From: Hedera helix
Lineage: Eukaryota; Streptophyta; Magnoliopsida; Apiales; Araliaceae
Reading direction: 5' to 3'
NCBI GenBank assembly: GCA_947179155.2
Contig: OX359283.1
Span: forward strand, 5,909,764-5,973,763
DNA: 64,000 bases
Each line of letters begins with the position of its first letter. Position 1 is the stretch's first letter. Positions 34,387 to 44,432 of this stretch are shown in pieces. Made by a program: the position numbers and the translations under genes. The notes under the pieces were generated by a model that saw only the letters and a program-made list of their open reading frames with translations, was not told the DNA's origin and searched no databases.

Positions 34387-35544
34387 CACTATGGCTGAAT
34401 ATGAGAACTCGTTTTTGCAACTTAAAAGGTGGGTAGAGACTTGGAATGAAGAAAATTTTGATGAAGACTGGGTTGCACCCATTGTCTTAGCAAAATGACG
34501 AGTTGTGCCCTGTAGATAAGGTGTTTGACAATAGTCTTGAGCCAACTAAAGCTAAAGCTAATTCAAAAATTATAAAAGAATATACATACCATGAGGAAAC
34601 TAAGCGAGAGCCAATCATGAAGGTTAATTATATTTGTTCCTATTCTCTCATTTCTGTCTGTGTTTGATGTTTTTCCCTCCTCGTCATTATAAATGAATAT
34701 GGGTATCAAGTGTTTGATGAAATGTCACAGTGGAATGAGGAGCCTTGGAAATCCAAGTTGAGGTTATATGGTTTATATTGGGGTAAAATAAAGAAAATTT
34801 GAGATTAATGAGTTTTCTTTTTGCCAATTCTTGACTCAAATTATGATTATTGGGCTGTGTTTATTGAATATGTATTTTTCTATTTGGTTGATGTTAAGGA
34901 ATTGGATTTGATTGATTATAAATTTGCTTTGATGTGTGAACAATCAACCCAACTAGAACTAGCAGGAGAAAACAAAGAAACTATAGACAATTTGGGATTT
35001 GGAAGAAAATTTACTGAAAAGGTACCTACTGACTTGTTGCTTCAAGTTATATCTTCCTCTTTTGACTCCAAATTATCGAGGAATGGCATCTATTGGATAA
35101 TGCCTCTACAAAACCCTGTACGGTTATCATCCAACACTAGACAAAATGATTTGCTTGTTAATTTTGTCAAAAATAATTTTGTGAAATACCTTGTGGATCA
35201 AAAGATTGATCTGTTGCAGTATGGTAATTCAATTAAAGGCAAATGTGATACCTGTGCAAAAGAAGGGGTTAGAATCCCTGGAGAGGGGAAGTTCCTGGTA
35301 TCTGATAGTTTTCTAGGGAATGAGAGGACCACATACCGTCCCACCTTCCAAGATTCCACTTGGAGTTGGTGAATTTCCAAGCCTTTTCATGACACCAGAT
35401 TTGCTGAATAATGGTGGATGGGCAGCCTTGTCGTATGCACAAAAACAGACGAAAATAATGCTGAAATTAGGTAGCAATAATGGAGCCTTCCAAGCAGCCT
35501 ATGTACAGGCATTTGCGAATGAGAATTCTTCAACTGCACAATAA
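34387..35544 (+). pseudogene. Frameshifted copy of an unrecognised plant gene
   Basis: Starting at ATGGCTGAATATG (34391) the frames give RWVETWNEENFDEDWVAPIV, then (34820-35330) DSNYDYWAVFIEYVFFYL, TEKVPTDLLLQVISS and CDTCAKEGVRIPGEGKF, then in another frame (35335-35544) PLGVGEFPSLFMTPDLLNNG and KIMLKLGSNNGAFQAAYV before a stop. Together they read like one conserved intracellular protein. Three or more frame changes and a stop cluster near 34800 show it is broken. A GT-starting, pyrimidine-rich gap at about 34622-34690 may be an intron. I cannot name the family. It starts directly after a hAT-like end. Confidence 0.5.
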
Positions 35545-36082
35545 CTTGTAGCAAAAGATATGAACCATGGAATAACTAAGGAAGGATATGGGATGGAAAA
35601 TGGTGCCGACAAAAAAGTAATCACACCGATCAATACATATAGACTAGATTCTTACTCATCTACACTTGGTCATTTTTATTCAACTTTCAGTTTCAGTGGA
35701 AACCCAATTATATTTGAGCTATGCATCTCGAGGCTTCTCTCAACATTTAGCTCCTTAGAAGGAAAATTGTTCCAAGTGTTAAGTGAAACTATCACCGGAT
35801 GATTAAAAAGGATGCTTCATGGTAGAGGGGCAAGTCAGGTTCGATCCAAATCTAATAATCACAGAATCTTGTGATTCATTAGGGTGTACATCGGGTTTCA
35901 TTCGTGTTCAAGCAGTTAGGTCTTGTCACAATTTGTAGTCATGATTGTTCAGGATGAATACACGGGTCACAAGTTTGGTGAAGCAACAAAGAGTAATAAT
36001 TTAGAGGTGACATTATTTTATGCGGCTCTATGGTGCATGCTTTGTCTTCTCACTGTCAACATCATTTCATTCTACAAGAGAT
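35545..36082. other. No gene assigned
   Basis: Short open frames (35560-35802, 35923-36135) have no recognisable domains. The second includes a hydrophobic stretch (TLFYAALWCMLCLLTV). Confidence 0.3.
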
Positions 36083-36250
36083 CAGTGTTATCAAAGGCGC
36101 GCCTAAGCTCGAGATGCAACGAAGCGCGAGGATAGGGCCTTGCCTTACTTGAGGTGTAGCCTCTTCAATAAGGCTCACACCTCCGTCGATGAGGCGTGAG
36201 GCCTGAAGCCTAAGACGGCTGAGGTGATCGCCTCTTCAAAATCAAATCTG
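36083..36250. mobile_element. hAT-like terminus
   Basis: CAGTGTTATCAAAGGCGCGCC begins at 36083 and is followed by about 150 bases rich in GGCG and AGGC motifs, the usual form of a plant hAT terminal and subterminal region. No second end was found. Confidence 0.4.
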
Positions 36251-36299
36251 AACCCTTGATTATTTTATTAAAACTTTATCTGGGCTGTTGTTTTAACTA

Positions 36300-36872
36300 A
36301 AAGGGAAAAAAAGAACATTGATCGGGCATCTAGGTTTATACAAAGAAGGAAATAAAGGGAAAAAAGAAAGAAATAGTCAAATTGGCAAGGCACCTCTCAA
36401 ATCGATCCTCTTGCTCAAACTTTCTCTTTCTCTTTCTCTCAGTCGGAAAGCTTCTCAACTCTATCTTTTTTTTTTCTCTTTCATCTTTGCAAATGGCAAC
36501 GAGCCGGACTGCCATCCCTCTCTTTCATCTTCTCTCTAACTTGCATGCGTTTATATTTTGTGTGTGTGTGTATCCTCTCCATCTCTAATTTTTCTTTGCA
36601 TATATTATTATTATTTTCTTTGTTAATGCTCAAGTCAATTAAAAAAATAATTTATGCACGTTGGTCTAAGTGAGGGCTTTTAGTCCAACATACTTATTTT
36701 ATTCGTTTGAACAGTCCAACAAAGGACAAGGAATTTACTCCTAAGCCCTTAAAGTAAATTTAAGAGAATTCTCTATTATGAATTCAATCAATTCATCTTT
36801 ACAATTGAATAAATAGAAAAGCACTTTTATAATATGAGTTGTACATTGTTGTTGACCTTTTCTTCTGTTGTT
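36300..36872 (+). other. C/T-rich leader-like stretch with short open frame
   Basis: A C/T-rich segment (36405-36490) precedes an ATG at 36493 that opens 31 codons with a hydrophobic start. It resembles a 5' UTR with first codons but no continuation was found. Confidence 0.2.
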
Positions 36873-36914
36873 GGGGGTGGGGGTGGGGGTGGGGGTGGGG
36901 GTGGGGGGGGGGGG
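36873..36914. repeat. G-rich tract, (GGGGGT)n then poly-G
   Basis: At least six runs of five G separated by T, ending in a run of about 12 G. Such runs can form G-quadruplexes. Confidence 0.9.
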
Positions 36915-36987
36915 AGAGGACTACTCTTTTAGCTATTTTTCCTCGCCCCTTCAATAACTATGCAAGAGATATAATACAAACAAGGAG

Positions 36988-38344
36988 GTGCAAATCATTA
37001 AAGGAACAATAGCTGCTGGAGTTCAAATCATTAATAGAGCTGAGTATGTTACTCATCAATTCTTTTATCCTAAATATCTCAGAGGGGATGTTCTTGATGA
37101 GAAAGAAAAATCATCAAGAACACATGATGATTTTATCCATGCTACTAACTCTATTGATTCTCATTTTTATATTGGGATAGACTTTGTGGAACTGCCACTT
37201 AATCAAGAGATTAATTCTTCAATATCAGACAACATGATGACCCACTCAAAATGTCTCGGGTGGAGAATTTAGAGGAACTAACATAATGGAATTTTGGTAC
37301 TATTGGGAAGGCTTCTATGAAATGGGTAGCAAGTATGCCAGTCGCTCTCAAGAAAAGCATTATATTTGATCCAAGGGGAATAATATCGCTATCCATTGCT
37401 GGAAAATGCAAAAGAACTTTAAAATATCACCTTGAGGACAAGGTGATTTACAAGGGATAATGATTCAAAAAATAAATAACAAAATTATTGATATGGAGGG
37501 GAATGACAGTGTCAATGGAACATTTTTGAAGCATGAAGCACTAATAGTGACTGAGACAAATGCTCCTAAATCAAAACTTCAAGAGAGTACCAATTACACG
37601 CAACCTGTTGAGGCTTTGGCCATTATGGATCCTTTAGGTTGTGTCAATTTTATTCTTCTTGGTGCATTGACTGAGCAGTCAACTTCGTATTCAAGGCAAA
37701 CTAGAGAAGCTCTAATCAATGGTTGGAAACATTTCCTCACATATGGGAGATCTGTCTGTGTGATTCACGTGAGCATTCTAACATGGACATTAACAGTTAG
37801 AGGAATTGTATGCTACTTGGCTGAGCTCCAGTTAGGATTTTGTTTCGATCCAGGGGGCATAAATTTGCTAACACCACAGCCAGAGAATGCAGCAATTATC
37901 TTAAACTCCACCTTGTGGACAAGGTGCTTTTTGACAGGAAGGGTAAATGAATTTATAGACGCTGATCAACAATGGGAGGTGATGCTTGTGACTTACAAAT
38001 CAGAGAAGCATAGTGGCTTTAAACAAGTGTGCAGATTGGTTAAACCCATGCTAGTCACACACTGGGGAATTAAGAGTGTGCTTGGAAAAGATGGACTGAT
38101 TCATCTACTTATTGAACATTTGACAATTTATCTGGCCATGCCAAACAACTTAATGCTACTACAAGCTTATGGAAAAGAGACTATTGATGCAAATAAGGTT
38201 GCAGCTCTCAACAACAAAATATATGTTTTTCTTGCCCTTTCTTGTAAAAAGCTTCATAAATTTCTGGTAATGTCAATGGAAGGAGATGAGGCAGGTGGTT
38301 GTAGGAAGACTATTAGATTAGCATGGTACCCTGTTTTGAAATGA
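36988..38344 (+). pseudogene. Unrecognised open frames, possibly retroelement-derived
   Basis: Two open frames (36988-37272 and 37460-38344, 294 codons) and broken sequence between them. I recognise no domain. The DNA has two copies of a CACCTTGWGGACAAGGTG palindrome (37429, 37910). A third, less perfect copy (39195) lies just before a short LTR at 39232, where such a phrase commonly precedes 3' LTRs. This suggests, without proving, a retroelement origin. Confidence 0.3.
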
Positions 38345-38359
38345 AAACAAAAATCAGAT

Positions 38360-39020
38360 GCTCCACTCTCATGTTCTTGTAGAGATACTCCTCGAATCCT
38401 ATTTAGAAAAAAATTGTTATTATGGAATGGAAATGTCCTACTGAAAATAGGAATATTGTTTTGGAATGTGTCCTATTTTTAATAGGATATTAATTATATG
38501 TTGGAGTCCTATTATGAGAAAAAATCTTATATTTGGAAGGTGTTCTATTCTTAATAGGATATTTATTATATGTTGGAATCCTATTATGAGAAGAAATCCT
38601 ATTTTTGGTAGGAGTATTATTTTGGAAATTTTAAATAGAACGAGAAAAATTGTAGATACTCGATAAATAAAGTCAAAAGTCATGTAACATCCTGAGAGTA
38701 GAGAAAGAGTGTGAGTGGGTTTTGGGTTTGTGTGAGAGAGAGAGTTTTTGCAACTTTTATATTCCGTACAAAAAAATTGCACTACCGTGGGAGGGAGAGT
38801 TTTGCAGCTTCTAGACCGTATAAAAAGTTGTATTACAGTATTGTGAAACCTCAAGTTTTAGGGAGCAAAACTTAGAAGAACTATTGTAAGCCCATTATTA
38901 TTGATATAATAGATATTCAGATTTTAGCCTGTAATTTTAAAGGGTTTTCTACGTTAAATCTTATGTTGTTCTTCTCTCTTTATTTTATATTGTTTGTTTA
39001 CATCGACTTAATTTCCAACG
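38360..39020 (+). mobile_element. Possible copia-type LTR
   Basis: The right part (GGGTTTTCTACGTTAAATCT, TGTTCTTCTCTC, TTGTTTACATCGACTTAATT) resembles the 3' portion of Ty1/copia LTRs. Neither terminus is clear and no primer site follows. It includes the tandem repeat at 38466-38620. Confidence 0.3.
38466..38620. repeat. Two-copy tandem repeat, about 78 bp unit
   Basis: The unit contains TAATAGGATATTAATTATAT, GTTGGAGTCCTATTATGAGA and a TTGGWAGG end; the two copies are about 85 percent alike by eye. Confidence 0.75.
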
Positions 39021-39231
39021 GTTCTTGCAGTGCGTTATGAAATGGTATGTGTGAACGGAAATGTGGTACAATCCTCTCCATCAATCTAGAAAGATGTTCT
39101 TTTTGCTGAATCTTTTCATAGATTGCTCATTTGGTTCTCAATACAACCATCAGATTAGTAAAATATGCTGAAGCACATAACCAGGACATTAGGTTCCTTG
39201 AGGACAAGGTGGTTTTTGAAGGGCGAAGTAT

Positions 39232-39484
39232 TGTAACAAACCAAATTTCCAACTGGTGAAAAATAAGCATAGGTTAAGTGTTAGAGTGATCTAAGGGTTG
39301 AGATTAGTTTTTCAAGTCAATGGTTAGGATTAGTTTCAGCATTGCATTTTTATTATATAAGTCAGAGTATGCAACAGATCAATGATATGAATGAAATGGA
39401 TTACAACTTTTTCCCCAATCTATCTCTCTCTCTTCTTCCCTACAATTCCTTTCAAAGTCTACCTGAGACTATAAATTATTAACA
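39232..39484 (+). mobile_element. Short LTR (about 253 bp)
   Basis: Starts TGTAACAAACC, ends TTATTAACA, with a TATATAAG box near 39354 and a C/T-rich end. It is preceded by CTTGAGGACAAGGTGG and a purine stretch GAAGGGCGAAG, the usual lead-in to the 3' LTR of some plant Ty3/gypsy elements. No partner LTR was found. Confidence 0.5.
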
Positions 39485-39864
39485 GAGGGACTGCCCGCCA
39501 ATCTCTATGAAACATCTAAAAAATCGTAACACCAAAATCGCACCCCAAGCAATCTCCCAAAGAGTTAGGAGGACGCCCAAAATTCCTGAACACATTAGGG
39601 AATGAAGAGATTTCTTTGTCCTTCCCCTCCTCAATGTCCTGTCCTGTTAGACTGGACCACTAATTAATAAGTAATAACAATAAAATACCAGTACCACCAA
39701 GAAGTGCCTTATATTCGAATAAATTGAATCAGATCTGCTAGAAGGGGGGAAATGAAGCATTTCCATTATCGATTTTATACAAATAAATATCCAAATCTCT
39801 GAGTTACAAAAATATGTTATAGGACGAGAATGGTATACCTTAGAAGGGATACATTTAGATGTAA
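39485..39864. other. 3' flank of the ATP synthase subunit gene
   Basis: No coding sequence seen. For the minus-strand gene at 39865 this is the expected 3' UTR and terminator side. Confidence 0.4.
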
Positions 39865-40137
39865 TCAGTGGCCCCCGTGATCCTTGGCGTGCTGCTGGTG
39901 CTCGAGGTGGCGACGCTCTTCGGGAAGAGCAACGAGGTAAGAGAAGATCATGCCGCCGAAACAGACATGATAGAGCGGGCCAATGGAGCTGGTCTGGATA
40001 TACTTGGCGTGGTAAGTATCCATTCCTCTTTTCACTGATCCCTTCACGTAATCCATCGTGAACATCGGCTTCAGGTGAACCGGCAGATCCCTCACCTTCA
40101 ACCCCTTAATCTCTTTGTAGAAATTCCTCATCGCCAT
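39865..40137 (-). CDS. Small mitochondrial ATP synthase subunit (plant type)
   Basis: An intact 90-codon frame from ATG at 40137. The protein begins MAMRNFYKEIKG, has KYIQTSSIGPLYHVCFGGMIFSYLV as its one hydrophobic stretch (about residues 46-70), and ends LPEERRHLEHQQHAKDHGGH. I recognise it as the short, widely conserved plant protein found in the membrane part of mitochondrial F1Fo-ATP synthase (Arabidopsis At4g30010-like); the one membrane span and basic N-terminus fit. It is uninterrupted and has higher GC content than its surroundings, unlike everything nearby, so it is probably functional. No intron lies in the coding part. The subunit name rests on memory, not on a search. Confidence 0.7.
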   Translation of the reverse strand: MAMRNFYKEIKGLKVRDLPVHLKPMFTMDYVKGSVKRGMDTYHAKYIQTSSIGPLYHVCFGGMIFSYLVALPEERRHLEHQQHAKDHGGH

Positions 40138-40339
40138 TCTCGATAGATAGAGATTGAATCTGTAACCTAACCTTCGTTTTCGATTAACGAGAAAGGCTAA
40201 TAATTTCCCCCGCTTATCTCTATTTTTCGGACGTAAATTGTGGTCATCTATTTACAAATTTAATGGTCCATATTTTAATAGTGCATAACTTTCAAAATAT
40301 GGATCAATTTTAATCACTTATTTTAAAAATAATAGCATT

Positions 40340-40515
40340 TTTATAATATTTTCATCCGCACTTTCTTTAATAGTGGAGATTGTAAAAATGGTGCCGTTTA
40401 ATAGATATAACTCGTCCGCATAATGATATTTTTATAATATTCTCGTCTACACTTTAGTAGTGCGGATTGTTTAAATGGCGTCGTTTAATATATATTATCC
40501 ATCTGCACTTTAGTA
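40340..40515. repeat. Hairpin-forming repeats with CACTTTAGTAGTGCGG core
   Basis: Three diverged units each pair CCGCACT with AGTGCGG around TTTAGT and contain TGGYGYCGTTTAATA. They lie about 200-375 bases upstream of the ATP synthase subunit start. Confidence 0.65.
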
Positions 40516-41497
40516 GTGCGAACACTAAGTATTTCAGTAGAACAAGGATGTTGCAATCCATTTCTTTATTACAGATCTATATCTCATTTTTTCATTACAG
40601 ATCTAAACATTTAGAGCATTGAGAGAGAGACAATGACGCAACAACTAAACAATCATTTTCAACTGTTAAATCTTATATTTTTTTATCCAAATCTTATAAA
40701 TCATATATGTTCGTCATTTGTATATATTAATTATTGTATACATTTCCTTGTAACCACATATCATTGTATATATTACATATACCGTTGGTTACAAAAATTT
40801 ATTATATACAAAATATCCATTGTTGGTAATATTCATTGTTGTTAGATTAGATTTGTTTTGTTTGAAGATGTAAAATTTTTCCATGAATTAGTGTAATTTT
40901 TTTATACATTAATATTATTGTTCATATCACAATGAAATTGTGTGTGTATATGATATATTATGAAGTAAATTCTTCCCATTAATGCTGAATCAAATTTATT
41001 TATAATATGATTGAACATAAGTTTGAGTAATTTGTCATACATTATTATTATTGTTTGTATCACAATGAAATTGGATGCGTGTGTTTATATTATATAATGA
41101 TGTGAATTTTTTTCATTATTATTGAATCAAATTTGTTTATAATATAATTATTGATATAATAATTAAATTAGATGTATTAATTGAGTATCTACGTTTAATA
41201 TTGTTAATATTTAATAACACTATTAATGTTTTTTTATAAATGAAATTTAATCACAAATCGATTGATAACATACTATTGTGGGATCAAACAAATCACATTT
41301 TGAAGGAAGTATGGAATAATCCCCAGGCATACGTTAAAAACAAATGAAGGTGGACGGTCGTTGAGTTTGCAGGTATTAAATGATGTACAAAAAGAGTTAT
41401 TACAGTAGTGAGATTTTGGGGGTTTTGCAAATCCTTACGTGTCTAACCAATTAGATGTGTAGTTGGTTGAAGTATTAGTAGAGCGTAGGAGGAGTAA
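40516..41497. other. AT-rich stretch without gene
   Basis: A long near-duplication (TTATTATTGTTYRTATCACAATGAAATTG at about 40909 and 41043) is visible. A possible remnant of coding sequence at 41280-41480 is too broken to name. Confidence 0.35.
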
Positions 41498-42549
41498 TGT
41501 AAGACCCCGAATTTTATGAAATACAAAATTTAATTTTTCTTCATATAGATATTTTTTTTAAAAAGTAAGTGGTTAAATCGATAAAGTTAAAAGTTAAGGA
41601 TGTTATGTGCAAATTTTATTTTGTCGGACAATATTCGCTTTGTCGGGGAATATTCGTTTGGTCGGGGAATATTCGTTTGGTCCGACGGCGCCGAAATAAC
41701 AAATTATTGGTGGACCCCACAACGGAATATTTGTCGGATATAGAAAACGACAGAAATAACTTTTTTAAATAAAAATAGTCAACGGAACTGTTAAAATACC
41801 GGTGATAAAAGAATAGTAGCATACGGTAGTTATTGGTATTTTCTGTAGCACTCGGTACTCTACAGTAACACACGGTATTGCATAGTGTCTCATATTTTTG
41901 GTCTGATAATTGACACCGTAACTGTTACGCATCATTTCATCGATAATTGTCACTGCATAATATTTTATATTATCAATTCAATAATTGTTGTTACACAGTA
42001 TTTTGCATTATTGATTTAATAATTGTCATTACACTGTATTTTATATCATTGAGTCAATAATTGTTGTTGCACTGTTTTTAAAATTATTGAACCTAATAAT
42101 TGTCACAGTAACATATGCACAGTAATTCACATTATTGAATCAATAATTGTCATTACACAGTAACGTATGCTTTATTTTACATTATTGTTATCTCTATTAT
42201 GATGTTATTTAAACAGTTGTATTTCATTAATTTATTGACTTGATATCTAAGAGCTAACTATACTGTATTTATAACAATTAGTCATAATAATTGAATTGAT
42301 AAAGTTATTTGTTTATAATATAAAGTTAGGTGATTATTAGGTGATATGAAATGAATGGTGTAGATTAAAGTGTGAATTATTGTTGAATAATTAAATTGAT
42401 TTGTTTATAATATAAAGTTAGGTGATTATTAGGTGATATGAAATGAATGGTGTAGATTAAAGATAATATAATATTTGAAATGGATAGTGTAGATTAAAAG
42501 ATGATCTTTAAATGAATGGTTTAGATTAAATGAATGATAAGATTTTTGG

Positions 42550-42559
42550 CTATAAATAG
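42550..42559 (+). promoter_or_regulatory. LTR TATA box
   Basis: CTATAAATAG about 1.05 kb from the LTR start. Confidence 0.65.
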
Positions 42560-42888
42560 AAGCCTTAACTTAGGGATTTTTCATAAACTTCCTTACTTGT
42601 TCTTTCTTTCTCTCTCTAAATACTTCTTGTGAAAGTTCTCTCTAAGTGTGCTTAAGTCATCTTGAGTATTTGTGATGATCTATAAGTATACGTGTACTGT
42701 TCAAGTTAATCAACCTCATTTAAATCAATATCCAATCACGTGTTGAGGTAAGGGATACCATCTTTTTCATCTTCCATTATTCAAACGTACTATGGTAAGG
42801 GATTATCATTATTTGATTCTCGATAATAATATTGTTTCTTCCTTACTCATAAGACGTGCCTTTTATTTCCATGTATTAAATTGTGGGA

Positions 42889-43080
42889 ATAACCTTACGG
42901 AGCGGATTGCCGCCTGTTGGTGAATAACCTTTCGTATTCATTCATTATTAATCTCTGAGAATAACCTTACGGAGCGGATTGCCGCCTGTTTGGTGAATAA
43001 CTCTTTGTACTCAAATTCTATTAAATTGTGGGAATAACCTTACGGAGCGGATTGCCGCCTGTTGGTGAATAACCCTTTGT
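42889..43080. repeat. Three-copy tandem repeat in solo LTR
   Basis: Each unit of about 60-70 bp contains GAATAACCTTACGGAGCGGA, TTGCCGCCTGTTGGTGAATAA. The GC-rich core is almost identical in all three while the AT-rich spacers differ. Confidence 0.9.
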
Positions 43081-44432
43081 ATTAATTTCCTTCACCTTTT
43101 GTTAATCAAACCTGCTACGGTAAGGGATATTATTTTCTTTCATACTCCTAAATCGAAATTTATTATGGAACTATTGCTTCTATAATTCCTGAAAATATTA
43201 TATGTTCCATAATAGTTGAACTTCATTATTTCAACTGAACCTTCCTATTTACGTGAACCTTTCTATTGAATTGTAACCGTTATTCTGAACTGTGGATCTT
43301 GAATATCATTTTTAAATTTCACTCCACATCATGTTGACAATTTGGACATTATTTGAATCTGTACAAAGTAAACTTCCGATACTTATTGTTATCCTATTTC
43401 TTCTGTTCATCATTTATATCATTCTAATCATCCAAAAATCAAGCTGTTGTGAATATCTGTGGCCGGGGGCACAGATGTGATATATTTGTTGAACAGATGA
43501 TAGGTTAAAGGCGATATAATAGGTTAAAGGCGATACATCTGTTCGGTGTCTTTTATGGCATGTGGTGAATGTTCTCTTTGGCCCGTAGTGCAAAGATGAA
43601 CTGTTGTTTGGTATGATTATGACCAAAGGCTGAATCTGGTATAATCATGACCGTTGGTGCTATTTTGAATATCTTTGGCCCGTAGTACAAAGATGAACTG
43701 TTGATGTGCATGATTATGATCAGGAACTGTGAATTTGTATTATCTTGACTAATGATATTTCAGATGATAAAAGTTGATGATGTTTTTCCTAAAAAGAGAA
43801 CCGAGTGGACATTATAGTCTGCATTATTCTTCTAATAGATTACTCATTCCGCTGCTATTATTGATCTGAACGTTGTTTAAGAATTTAACTGCAGTTTTTG
43901 ATATAAACCTTGTAGTCTATTGTATTCTATCAAGAACTCAACTGTTGAAGGCTAATGATAATTTATTCGTCATTATCTTAGTCATGATATTTCTTACTGG
44001 GCTATTTGAGCTCACCCTTTCTTTTGTTCCATTGTTTTTCAACAGGAGATGAAAACATAACAGGGTCTAGCCGGGGAATGGAGTGAGGGTCCAAGGAATA
44101 GTTATCATAGTCTTCACGTTTTGTAAAATAGTGTGGCAATAATAGTGAAGACTTAGTTGTGTATTATTATACACTGTATTGTTGTACGTTGTGCTTTGTT
44201 GTAATAATTTTGTTGTAGTCTTTTGACGACTCAAGTTTGGGCTGTGTGGGCCCAGATTTGGGGGCGTCACAAGTAAGATAAATACATTTCACTTTTTTAT
44301 GGATGAAATAATAATTACTTTAGAAGATGTACATTTTATACTATGATTGTTTGTTCTTGGTACACTGATTACATGTACATTAACAAAAAGAGCCAAAATA
44401 TATATTTCAAATGAGTGAATTTAGTAGATATA

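Larger units (their letters stand above)
41498..44271 (+). mobile_element. Solo Tekay-type LTR with perfect target duplication
   Basis: Starts TGTAAGACCCCG, ends TTTGGGGGCGTCACA. AGTAA flanks both sides (41493-41497, 44272-44276). TATA box at 42550-42559, then a leader, then tandem units (42889-43080), a GAGCTC site near 44007, and the shared end. No internal region remains. 2,774 bp. Confidence 0.92.
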
